The position numbers and the translations under genes were made by a program. 15,527 bases of DNA from an uncultured Collinsella sp. (GTDB lineage: Bacteria; Actinomycetota; Coriobacteriia; Coriobacteriales; Coriobacteriaceae), in contig CAUAJB010000054.1 in the NCBI GenBank assembly GCA_958429225.1, positions 1-15,527 on the forward strand, in the 5' to 3' direction. The notes beneath the pieces are model-generated. The model was not told where the DNA came from. It saw only the letters and a list, made by a program, of their open reading frames with translations, and did no database searches. Positions within the stretch are counted from its first letter, which is position 1, and each line of letters starts with the position of its first letter. Positions 7,537 to 14,957 of the stretch are shown here, piece by piece.

Positions 7537-8994
7537 CTAACCCATCCAACTAGAGGACAGAGGACCGGCGACGACGACCATGATCATGAGGACGACGAAC
7601 ACGAACGCCATGGCGCGCGGAAGGGGCTGGCCGGCGGCCACGGTCTCGCTCGGCTCACCGGGCAGGACCTTACCCATCCAACGCAGGAACCATGCGAAGG
7701 TGGCGACGGTCTCGACGACCATGACGCACACGAGGACAAAGATGACCGTGTTGGTAGCACCAACCGCGAAGCCACCGGAAATGATCTGGAACTTGGAAAA
7801 GAACGTGCTCATGGGGGGCACGCCGGCGATAGCGGTCGCGGCGACCGCAAAGCCCACGCCCGTGACCGGGTACTTCTTCATGAGGCCCTGGATCTTGGGC
7901 AGCATACGGGTTCCCAGCGTGAAGCTGAGAGAGCCAGCGATGAGGAAGAACAGGGTCTTGGTGAACGCGTGGTTGAAGATGTGCTCGACGGCGCCGTTAA
8001 ACGCCATCTGGCTTCCGAACACGGAGAGGCCCAGGCCAAAGAACACGTAGGCGAGCTGCGCGATCGTCGAGAAGGCGAGCAGGCGCTTCATATCCTTCTG
8101 GGGCAGGTACATGAGGAAGCCGAAGAGCATGGTCACGACGGCGTCGATGATGGCGACCCAACCGACGATCTCGGGGATATCGCCGGCGCTCGCAAGAGCG
8201 CGGGCGAACACGCACACGCCGACCTTAACCATGGACGCGCCATGAAGGTAGGCGGAAACGGGCGTGGGGGCCTTCATTGCGGAGGGCAGCCACATGTAGA
8301 GCGGGAACTGGGCGGACTTGGCCCAAGCAGCGAACAGGATGAGCAGCAGCACGACGGTCTTCATACCGGAATCGAGCTGGGAGATCGCGCTCAGCGCGAA
8401 CGTGCCGGTTCCGGCGAACAGGAAGGCCGCGCCGATGTAGAGTCCCAGAGCGCCGATATGGGTGATGATGAGCGCCTTCATACCGGCCTTCTTGGCCGTG
8501 GGCGTCATGTAGTAGCTGATGAGGCCCCAGGAGCACACACCGGTGATCTCGAAGAAAACGAGCTGGCCGACGATGGTGGAGCTGTAGGCGAGACCGGCCA
8601 TGGCGCCGATGAACGTGGAGAAGTACACGTAGAAGCGACGACGGGGCGCGTCGGGATGCTCCTTATTCTTATCGCTCATGTACGGGAACGAATAGATGAC
8701 GACGAGCAGGCCGATAGCGACGAACGCGGGTGCGAGCAGCGTGCTCATCCGGTCGAATATGAAGCCCATGACCAAGGTCTGGCCCATACTCGCCCAGGTT
8801 ACATCGACCGCGTTCATGCCGTTTCCGGCAAACGTCGCGGCCAAGCCAACGGAAGCGACCGTGGCGATGCCGCCGGCAAAGGCGCAGATCCATTTAGCGT
8901 AGGGACGCGGCAGCATGACGATGAGCAGGGAGCCCAGCATGGGGACGGCGATCGCCACCATGGCAAAGAGGGACAAGCTCGATTCGATTGACAT
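7537..8994 (-). CDS. hyfD: Membrane antiporter-like subunit HyfD (NuoL/M/N family)
   Basis: A 485-residue membrane protein of the NuoL/M/N family, close to E. coli HyfD (about 479). It shows the hallmark antiporter sequence WAKSAQFPLYMWLPSAMKAPTPVSAYLHGASMVK at residues 224-257. The TM5 glutamate is Glu149 (VFFEITGVCSW), and the central lysine/histidine set is Lys226, His251 and Lys257, all conserved with proton-pumping complex I subunits. With HyfB and HyfF it gives three antiporter-like modules. The start at 8994 has AGGGAGAAGGGAG upstream and lies 16 nt after the hyfC stop. A MnhD/MrpD antiporter would look similar in isolation; the surrounding hydrogenase genes settle the assignment. Confidence 0.94.
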   Translation of the reverse strand: MSIESSLSLFAMVAIAVPMLGSLLIVMLPRPYAKWICAFAGGIATVASVGLAATFAGNGMNAVDVTWASMGQTLVMGFIFDRMSTLLAPAFVAIGLLVVIYSFPYMSDKNKEHPDAPRRRFYVYFSTFIGAMAGLAYSSTIVGQLVFFEITGVCSWGLISYYMTPTAKKAGMKALIITHIGALGLYIGAAFLFAGTGTFALSAISQLDSGMKTVVLLLILFAAWAKSAQFPLYMWLPSAMKAPTPVSAYLHGASMVKVGVCVFARALASAGDIPEIVGWVAIIDAVVTMLFGFLMYLPQKDMKRLLAFSTIAQLAYVFFGLGLSVFGSQMAFNGAVEHIFNHAFTKTLFFLIAGSLSFTLGTRMLPKIQGLMKKYPVTGVGFAVAATAIAGVPPMSTFFSKFQIISGGFAVGATNTVIFVLVCVMVVETVATFAWFLRWMGKVLPGEPSETVAAGQPLPRAMAFVFVVLMIMVVVAGPLSSSWMG

Positions 8995-9010
8995 AGTTTC
9001 TCCCTTCTCC

Positions 9011-9934
9011 CTACACGCCTACGACGACGAAGACGAACGCGAGGACCGCGATGCCGACGACGGCCCAGGTCTGGTTACCGAGCACCTTGAAGCGCGAACG
9101 GGAAACGGAGTTCTCGAGCACGCCGCAGACGACGAAATCGACCAGGCACTTGACGAGGAAGACGACGGCGCCCACGAGAGCGGTGACGCCGATGGTCGCG
9201 GGCTCTCCCCAGGGGATGAAGATGGAGGTGAACCAAGCGACGACCACGACCTGCTTCATGCCCATGGCGAGCTTCATCATGGCCAGGGACGGGCCGGAGA
9301 GCTCGGCGAGCGGGCCCTCCTGGAGCTCCTGCTCGGCTTCGGCCTGATCGAACGGAAGCTTGCCGAGCTCCATGTAACAGGCGGCCGCGAAGGCGACGCC
9401 GGCGAGGATAACGGCGACGACGCTCGAGACGTTGCCCGTAACGATGTGCTGACCCATGGTCGCAATGTCCGTGGAGCCGCACACGATGGCGACGGTGAAC
9501 AGCGCGATGAGCATGGACGGCTCGATGAGCACGCTCATGAGGAGCTCGCGGATACCGCCGAAGCCCGCGTAGGCGTTGGAGGAATCCACGCCGGACAGCG
9601 CGAAGAAGAAGCGGGACAGCGCGAGCGCGTACATGATGGTGATGGCGTCACCAAAGACGGGCATGGGGCTCTGGAGCGTGAACATGGGCAGGCCCATGGC
9701 GAGCATAAACGACACCGCGAGGAACAGCGGCGGCATGATGCGCAGCACGAAGCTCGAGTCGGAACTCACGGACTCGGGACGCGCCATGAGCTTCGCGAGG
9801 TCCCGGTAATCCTGAAGGATGGACGGACCGCGGCGATTGTGCATCTTCGCGCGAATCACACGGGCGAGGCCGGAGAAGAAGGGCGCGACCAGCATGACCA
9901 CGAGGCCCTGCGCCATCGCAAGAACGATGTTCAT
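9011..9934 (-). CDS. hyfC: Membrane anchor subunit HyfC (NuoH/HycD-like)
   Basis: A 307-residue membrane protein of the NuoH/HycD/HyfC family, which docks the soluble hydrogenase arm onto the membrane. Family marks are RRGPSILQDYRDLAKL at 34-49 and the cytoplasmic loop with PFDQAEAEQEL at 194-204, followed by GPLAELSGPSLAMMKLAM, matching the NuoH/HycD loop that contacts the quinone-site region in complex I. About eight hydrophobic segments are visible. The ATG at 9934 is 17 nt after the hyfB stop, with GAGAGG upstream. The frame stays open farther 5' to about 10285, but that is only overlap with hyfB in another frame and carries no membrane pattern. Confidence 0.95.
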   Translation of the reverse strand: MNIVLAMAQGLVVMLVAPFFSGLARVIRAKMHNRRGPSILQDYRDLAKLMARPESVSSDSSFVLRIMPPLFLAVSFMLAMGLPMFTLQSPMPVFGDAITIMYALALSRFFFALSGVDSSNAYAGFGGIRELLMSVLIEPSMLIALFTVAIVCGSTDIATMGQHIVTGNVSSVVAVILAGVAFAAACYMELGKLPFDQAEAEQELQEGPLAELSGPSLAMMKLAMGMKQVVVVAWFTSIFIPWGEPATIGVTALVGAVVFLVKCLVDFVVCGVLENSVSRSRFKVLGNQTWAVVGIAVLAFVFVVVGV

Positions 9935-9951
9935 AATATCCTCTCCCCTCT

Positions 9952-11970
9952 CTAGACCATGACCACGGCGAGCACGAGGAAGACCACGAGCGCCGCGACG
10001 ATGTAGCAGATGTATACGGAGTAGTTGCCGCCCTCGATCTTGGAGGCGAGGCCGGCCAGCTTGTCGGCACCCTCGCTCGGTGCATCGACCAGGAAACGGT
10101 CGGGCAGGGGCTCGACGCCCTGGGCGACACCGGTGAGCTTCTGGAACACGTGCGCGATGGACCAGCAGATCTTGGTGCATACCTCGCGCAGGGTGTAGAG
10201 CGGGCCCATGAAGAGTTCGACGTCGGACGCGAAGCTCGTGGCGACGACGGGCATGTGCTCGTTGGGCTCGTAGCCGCACGCCCAAGGGTCGGTCTTCTTA
10301 GCGGGGGCCTTGGCGCCGAGGCAGGACCTCAACGCGAACGCGAGGCCGGTGAGGACCACGAGCGCGATGGCGATCGCGGGGGTGGAGGTGGCGGCACCGG
10401 AAATCTCGTTCACGAGAGACACGCCCGAGGTGGCTGTGACGGCGGAGCCGGCAAGCACGCTCTGGGCGACGTCGCCCAGAACCGGGGCGATGACCGGGGA
10501 GCCGATTCCCAGTACCACGCAGATGGCCGCGAGGAGCATCTGCGAGAACAACATCGGAGCCGGGGACTCCTTGGCGTTCGCGGCCTCCTGGGAACGAGGG
10601 CTGCTCGCGAACGAGACGCCGTAGGCCTTCACGAAGCACGTGACGGCCAGGGCACCGGTGATGGCGAGGGCGGCCGCGGAGGCGACGGCGAACACCATGA
10701 CGACCGGGTCGGAGAGCGTCGAGATGTTGAACAGGGACTGGTAGGTGAACCACTCGGAAACGAAGCCGTTGAGCGGCGGGATGGCCGAGATGGCAAGGGC
10801 ACCGATGAGGAAGCAGACGGCCGTGACCGGCATGCGGCGGAACAGACCGCCCATCTTCTCCATGTTGCGCGTACCCGTGGCATAGAGCAGGGAGCCCGCG
10901 CCGAGGAACAGCTCGCCCTTGAACATGGCGTGGTTGAGAGTGTGGTAGAGGGCGGCCATGAGCGCGATCGTCGCGATGACGTCGTTGCCCAGGGCGTGCG
11001 CCGTCATGGACGCGCCGACACCGAGCAAGATGATGCCGATGTTCTCGACGGAGTGATAGGCAAGCAGGCGCTTGATGTCGTGCTCGTGGAGGGCGTAGAC
11101 GACACCCAGGACCGACGAGATGGATCCGAAGACCAGGACCATGAGGCCCCACCAGAGCTGGACGCCCGAACCCGCGAGCAGGTCGAGACCGACCTTGAGG
11201 ATTCCCAGGATGCCGATCTTGATCATGCCGCCGGACATGAGGGCGGACACGTTGGACGGCGCCTCGGGGTGCGCCTGGGGCAGCCAGGAGTGCAGCGGAA
11301 TGATACCGGCCTTCGCGCCAAATCCGAAGAACGCGAGGACGAAGCACGCGGAGGAGACGGCGGGTCCAAAGTCATGCGTACGGAAATCACTGAAGCTGAA
11401 GGAACCGCCCACGCCGTTGGTCATGAGCAGGAAGCTCGCCATGATGAGAACGAAGCCCACGTGCGCGATGACGAAGTAGAGCCAACCGCCCCTAATGGAG
11501 TTCTTGTTCTCCTCGATAACGACAAGGAAGTAGCTCGTAAGGGACATGAGCTCAAAGGCGACCAGGAACCAGAACACGTTGTCGGCGGTGATGACGAGCA
11601 TCATCGAGGCGACGAAGGTGTTCATAAAGAAGCCGGCGCGCCCGACCTTGCCCGGGTACTCGTCGAAGTAGGACAGACCGTAGATGAAGCCCGCAAAGGC
11701 GAGAATCGAGATGAGGACCACGATCAGCCCCGCAAGGCCGTTGAGCAAGAGCTCGAGACGGGCGAACGGGAAGAAGAAGACCGTGTTGAGGGACGAAACG
11801 TCGCCAAGCACGACCTCGAGGCCCGCGATGAACGACAGCACGGCCGCGACGGCGCCGATAAGGCAACCGGCGGTCTTGGCGGCGTTATCGGCCTTGATCA
11901 GCAGAACCGAGGCGAGCGCACCGATGCACGAGACGGCAAGCGATGCGATAAACAGCGTCATGCTATCCAT
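9952..11970 (-). CDS. hyfB: Membrane antiporter-like subunit HyfB (HycC/NuoL-like)
   Basis: A 672-residue polytopic membrane protein, the same length I recall for E. coli HyfB. The N-terminal two thirds form the antiporter-like core, with Glu140 (FLVAFELMSLTSYF), Lys220 (GFGAKAGIIPLHSWLPQAHPEAP) and Lys251 (ALMSGGMIKIGILG). The C-terminal part continues past the core with a long amphipathic stretch and the motif DPWACGYEPNEHMPVVATSFASDVELFMGPLY, followed by a final membrane helix, as in HycC/HyfB. The ATG at 11970 overlaps the hyfA stop by 8 nt and has AAGGGAG upstream; an in-frame ATG three codons later at 11961 is the alternative. The overlap suggests translational coupling with hyfA. Confidence 0.95.
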   Translation of the reverse strand: MDSMTLFIASLAVSCIGALASVLLIKADNAAKTAGCLIGAVAAVLSFIAGLEVVLGDVSSLNTVFFFPFARLELLLNGLAGLIVVLISILAFAGFIYGLSYFDEYPGKVGRAGFFMNTFVASMMLVITADNVFWFLVAFELMSLTSYFLVVIEENKNSIRGGWLYFVIAHVGFVLIMASFLLMTNGVGGSFSFSDFRTHDFGPAVSSACFVLAFFGFGAKAGIIPLHSWLPQAHPEAPSNVSALMSGGMIKIGILGILKVGLDLLAGSGVQLWWGLMVLVFGSISSVLGVVYALHEHDIKRLLAYHSVENIGIILLGVGASMTAHALGNDVIATIALMAALYHTLNHAMFKGELFLGAGSLLYATGTRNMEKMGGLFRRMPVTAVCFLIGALAISAIPPLNGFVSEWFTYQSLFNISTLSDPVVMVFAVASAAALAITGALAVTCFVKAYGVSFASSPRSQEAANAKESPAPMLFSQMLLAAICVVLGIGSPVIAPVLGDVAQSVLAGSAVTATSGVSLVNEISGAATSTPAIAIALVVLTGLAFALRSCLGAKAPAKKTDPWACGYEPNEHMPVVATSFASDVELFMGPLYTLREVCTKICWSIAHVFQKLTGVAQGVEPLPDRFLVDAPSEGADKLAGLASKIEGGNYSVYICYIVAALVVFLVLAVVMV

Positions 11971-12580
11971 TGTTTACGCTCCCTTCTGCTTTCTCGGACA
12001 GGCCCTGGGCCACAGCGGTAACGTCGACGACCGGACCGTTTTCGATCGAGCGCAGGCGCTTGGCCTCGTCGAGCTCGCGATCGGCCGCGCCGCCCATGAC
12101 GGTCAGTGCCTTGGTGGGGCACGCCGCCACACAATGCGGGCCGTCCGGATCGAAGGCGCAAAGGTCGCACTTGACAGCGCAGGTGTACTGGCCGGGAGCC
12201 CACGTAAGCAGGCTGCTCAGGGACTTAGGATACGAAGGCGTCGGGTCGCACATGCCTGCGACACCGGCGATAGACGTGCCATCGGGATGGATGGCTCCGA
12301 AGGGGCACGCGATGGCGCACAGCCTGCACCCGATGCACTCCTGCTCCTTGACGTGGATGCGATCGCCATCGTGCTCGATGGCATTCACCGGGCAAACCTC
12401 GGCGCAGGGGGCACCCTCGCAATGGTGGCAGGCAAGGGCGGCCGAAATACCGCCGGTCTTCACGAGCGCCAGGCGCGGCGTATCCTGAAGACCCTGCATC
12501 CGGTGGGCGTCGGCACAGGCGGACTGGCATGTTCCGCAGCCGATGCACCTCTCCGGGTTGATGTCGATGAAGCGGTTCAT
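11963..12580 (-). CDS. hyfA: Formate hydrogenlyase ferredoxin subunit HyfA (HycB-like)
   Basis: A 205-residue four-cluster ferredoxin that links formate dehydrogenase to the hydrogenase. Cysteine groups are 12/15/18/22, 51/54/59/63, 82/85/88/92 and 138/141/150/154, enough for four [4Fe-4S] clusters. It resembles E. coli HyfA closely (MNRF start, CHHCEGAPCAEVCPVNAI, CIGCRLCAIACPFGAI, VKCDLC, GPHCVAACP) and has the length I recall for that protein. The start is the ATG at 12580, with AAGGAAG upstream; an in-frame GTG at 12586 would add only two residues and overlaps the ribosome site. It follows the intergenic hairpin after fdhF and overlaps hyfB at its 3' end. Four-cluster ferredoxins are a broad family, but similarity and context favour HyfA strongly. 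Confidence 0.95.
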   Translation of the reverse strand: MNRFIDINPERCIGCGTCQSACADAHRMQGLQDTPRLALVKTGGISAALACHHCEGAPCAEVCPVNAIEHDGDRIHVKEQECIGCRLCAIACPFGAIHPDGTSIAGVAGMCDPTPSYPKSLSSLLTWAPGQYTCAVKCDLCAFDPDGPHCVAACPTKALTVMGGAADRELDEAKRLRSIENGPVVDVTAVAQGLSEKAEGSVNNG

Positions 12581-12602
12581 CCCCACTTCCTTTCAAAATA
12601 AC

Positions 12603-12637
12603 GGGCCGGGCTCCCGAACGTACGGGACGCCCGGCCC
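12603..12637 (-). terminator. Intercistronic hairpin between fdhF and hyfA, possible partial terminator
   Basis: GGGCCGGGC (12603-12611) and GCCCGGCCC (12629-12637) pair perfectly over 9 bp. Inside them TCCCG (12612-12616) pairs with CGGGA (12623-12627), leaving a single bulged C and a 6-nt loop. Read on the minus strand the stem is followed by GTTATTTTG, a broken T-run. It begins 21 nt past the fdhF stop and ends 22 nt before the hyfA ATG. It could be a leaky terminator that sets fdhF above hyf, or an mRNA-stabilising structure; the sequence cannot choose between these. Confidence 0.65.
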
Positions 12638-12658
12638 AAAAAGCCAACGAGAACGGGA

Positions 12659-14881
12659 CTACACGATTTGGTTCACGTGCGTCTCGTCGTCGAACTTGGC
12701 GGCGCCGGGCTCAACGTCCTGGGGAGCGGCGGCGTCCACCAGAGCCTGCTTGAGCTCGGTGTACTGACGCTCGACCTCGCCCTCGGCCCAAACCTGGTCG
12801 GCAATGGCGTCGACCTGGCAGGCGGAGAACTTGTCCTCGGGCGTATGCGAGACCGGGTCGACCTTGTGAATGGTCAGCTCGTTGCACTTGCCGATCCACC
12901 ACTGGTAGGTCATATAGACCGTGCCCTTGTTGATACGGTCGCTCACATCGGCGCGGCTGTATACCTGGCCGCGGCGGCTGTGAATCGAGACGATGTCGCC
13001 GTTCTTGATGCCGCGCGCCTGGGCGTCCGCGGGATTCATGCGGACAAAGCCGGGCTCGTCGGCAAGCAGCGCCAGCGTCTTGCAGTTGCCGGTCATCGAG
13101 CGGCAGCTGTAGTGGCCGACCTCGCGGACGGTGCACAGGATGAGCGGGTACTCATCGTCGGGAAGCTCGGAGGGCGCCTCCCAATCGTGCGCCATCAGGT
13201 TGGCGCGGCCGTCCTTGGTGGTGAACTTGCCACCAGCGAACATGTCGGGCGTACCGTGGTCGTTCACATCGGTGCTCTTGACCGGCCACTGGGCGTAGCC
13301 GCCCTCGGGAGCCATCTTCTCGTAGGTTGCGCCCACAAAGTTGGGGCACAGGCTAATGCACTCGTTCCAGATCTGCTCGGTGTTGTCGTAGTGCATGGGA
13401 TAGCCCATGCGCGTGGACAGGTCCGCGAAGATCTCCCAGTCGTGGCGGCACTCGCCCTTGGGCGGAACGGCCGCGTCAAAGTGCTGGAAGCTACGATCGG
13501 ATGCGGTAAAGACACCCTCGTGCTCGCCCCAAGAGGTGGCAGGCAGGATGACGTCGGCGAGCATGGTCGTCTGCGTCATAAAGATGTCCTGGCAAATAAA
13601 CAGATCCAGCTCGGAGAGCGTCTTGCGCATACCGGCCGAATCGGGCTCGGTCTGCACCGGGTCCTCGCCGTAGTTGTAGAAGCAGTGCACCTTGCCCTCG
13701 TCGACCAGGTGGCCCAGGTCGGTGAGCTTGTAGCCCTCCTCGAGCGGGAGCTTTTCCTCGGGCACGCCCCAAGCCTTGGCAAACTTGGCACGCACAGCCG
13801 GGTCGGTGACCTTCTGGTAGCCAGGGTACAGGTTGGGCAGCATGCCCATATCGCAGGAGCCCTGGACGTTGTTCTGACCGCGCACGGGCGCGAGACCGGA
13901 ATTGGGTTTGCCGATCTGGCCGGCAACGCAGGCGATGGAGGCGATGGTGTGCACCGTCTTCAGGTTCTGCTTCTGCTGGCATACGCCCATGCCCCAGCCA
14001 ATGATGGCAGAGGGCTTCGCCGTGGCGTACATCTCGGCAGCTTGGTGGATCAACGCGGGCTCGACACCCGTGATGTCCTGTACGGATTCGGGAGTGTAGT
14101 TCTTGATGGTCTCCCACCACTCGTCAAAGCCGTTCGTGTGCTCGGCGACGAATTCCTTGTCGTAGAGGCCATCGTTGACCAAGCAGTTTGCAAAGGCGTT
14201 GAGGAACGCAACGTTGCAACCGTTCTTGATCGGAAGGTAGATATCGGCGATACGCGCGGTTTCGATATGGCGCGGGTCGGCGACGATGATCTTGCAACCC
14301 TTTTCTTTGGCTCGCACGATACGCCTTGCGACGATGGGGTGCGAATCGGCAGGGTTATAGCCGAAGAGGAAAATGCAGCCCGCATCCTCCATACCGGGGA
14401 TGGAGCATGACATGCAACCTGAACCAACCGTGTCCATCAGACCGAGGACAGTAGGGCCGTGTCAAGTACGGGCGCAGTTGTCCACGCTGTGGGTGCCGAT
14501 GCACGCACGCGTAAACTTCTGCATGACGTAGTTCGCCTCATTGCCGCCGCCTCGCGAAGAGCCGGTGGTCATGACAGCGTTAGGACCATATTCGTCAATT
14601 ATGGCCTGCATCTTAGATGCGGTGAAATCCAGTGCCTCGTCCCAGCTTACGCGCTCAAGATCCGCGCCCTTGGTGCGGCGGATCATCGGGTGCAGTACGC
14701 GAGGAGTCAAGATCTTGGTGTCGTTGATGAAGTCGTAGCCGCTCATACCCTTAAGGCACAGCTCGCCCTGATTGGTGATGCCGTTGAGCGGTTCGGTACC
14801 CACGACCTGGCCGTTTTGGACCAAGAGGTTAAACTGGCAACCGGCGCCGCAGTACGGGCAGATCACTTTATGCTTCTCCAT
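12659..14881 (-). CDS. fdhF: Selenocysteine formate dehydrogenase H, FdhF (TGA recoded)
   Basis: A 740-residue molybdenum bis-MGD enzyme oxidising formate to CO2. The reading frame contains TGA at 14464-14462, codon 140, read as selenocysteine: the context is NCART-Sec-HGPTVLGL, matching E. coli FdhF CCARV-Sec-HGPSV, where Sec is also residue 140 and ligates molybdenum. The [4Fe-4S] cluster cysteines are Cys8, Cys11, Cys15 and Cys42, identical in position to E. coli. Downstream, FGYNPADSHPIVA, DPRHIETARIADIYLPIKNG, PVRGQNNVQG, TSWGEHEGVF and REVGHYSCRSMTGNC follow E. coli closely to the end. The start is the ATG at 14881, with AGGAGG five bases upstream; the frame extends 5' to 14989 without a better site. 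A conventional gene caller would report two pieces, 14881-14462 and 14437-12659. It is cytoplasmic, with no Tat signal, and pairs with hydN and hyfA. Confidence 0.96.
14431..14464 (-). promoter_or_regulatory. Selenocysteine codon and bacterial SECIS hairpin in fdhF
   Basis: The TGA at 14464-14462 is followed on the minus strand by TGTCC (14450-14446) and GGACA (14435-14431), a perfect 5-bp stem around a 10-nt loop. The stem can be lengthened by a UC/GA pairing that leaves one bulged U. The apical GGTCT (14443-14439) is the same loop sequence at the same distance from the TGA (nt 22-26 counting from T) as in E. coli fdhF, the classic SelB-binding element. This supports real recoding and implies selA, selB, selC and selD elsewhere in the genome. 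Confidence 0.9.
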
Positions 14882-14886
14882 GACAC

Positions 14887-14892
14887 CCTCCT
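14887..14892 (-). promoter_or_regulatory. Ribosome binding site that fixes the fdhF start
   Basis: AGGAGG on the minus strand, five bases before the ATG at 14881. The open frame continues upstream to 14989, but only this site places a start directly before MEKHKVICPYCGAGC, which aligns with the E. coli FdhF N-terminus and puts Sec at residue 140. Confidence 0.88.
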
Positions 14893-14904
14893 TCCTTTCC
14901 CTGC

Positions 14905-14920
14905 TACCGATTAATCGGTA
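14905..14920. promoter_or_regulatory. Perfect 16-bp palindrome upstream of fdhF, candidate operator
   Basis: TACCGATTAATCGGTA is exactly self-complementary over 16 bp and lies 24 nt upstream of the fdhF ATG in the 76-nt hydN-fdhF gap. It is AT-rich at its centre in otherwise GC-rich DNA, which is typical of dimeric regulator sites. As RNA it could form a 6-bp stem with a TTAA loop. It does not match an FNR box or a sigma-54 promoter. I could not identify a convincing -35/-10 pair beside it, so its role is open. Confidence 0.5.
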
Positions 14921-14957
14921 CGTATTTGACAATCGTTGGGCCTGTATGGCCGCCCGC

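Noticed and set aside
5304..9934. Respiratory complex I (nuo) or Mrp antiporter operon
   Set aside because: Order, the large-subunit DPCYSC nickel motif, the HycI protease, HycH homologue and FdhF show a hydrogenase; there are no NuoE, F or G genes.
9935..10285. Longer HyfC starting near 10285
   Set aside because: The extra sequence overlaps the hyfB 3' end in another frame, has no membrane pattern, and the ATG at 9934 has its own ribosome site.
12659..14464. fdhF as a frameshifted or nonsense pseudogene
   Set aside because: The TGA is at the conserved Sec position with a matching SECIS and no other lesion in the frame.
14920..14945. Promoter at the TTGACA on the plus strand at 14926-14931
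   Set aside because: No -10 at proper spacing and no plus-strand gene follows; the resemblance is likely chance.
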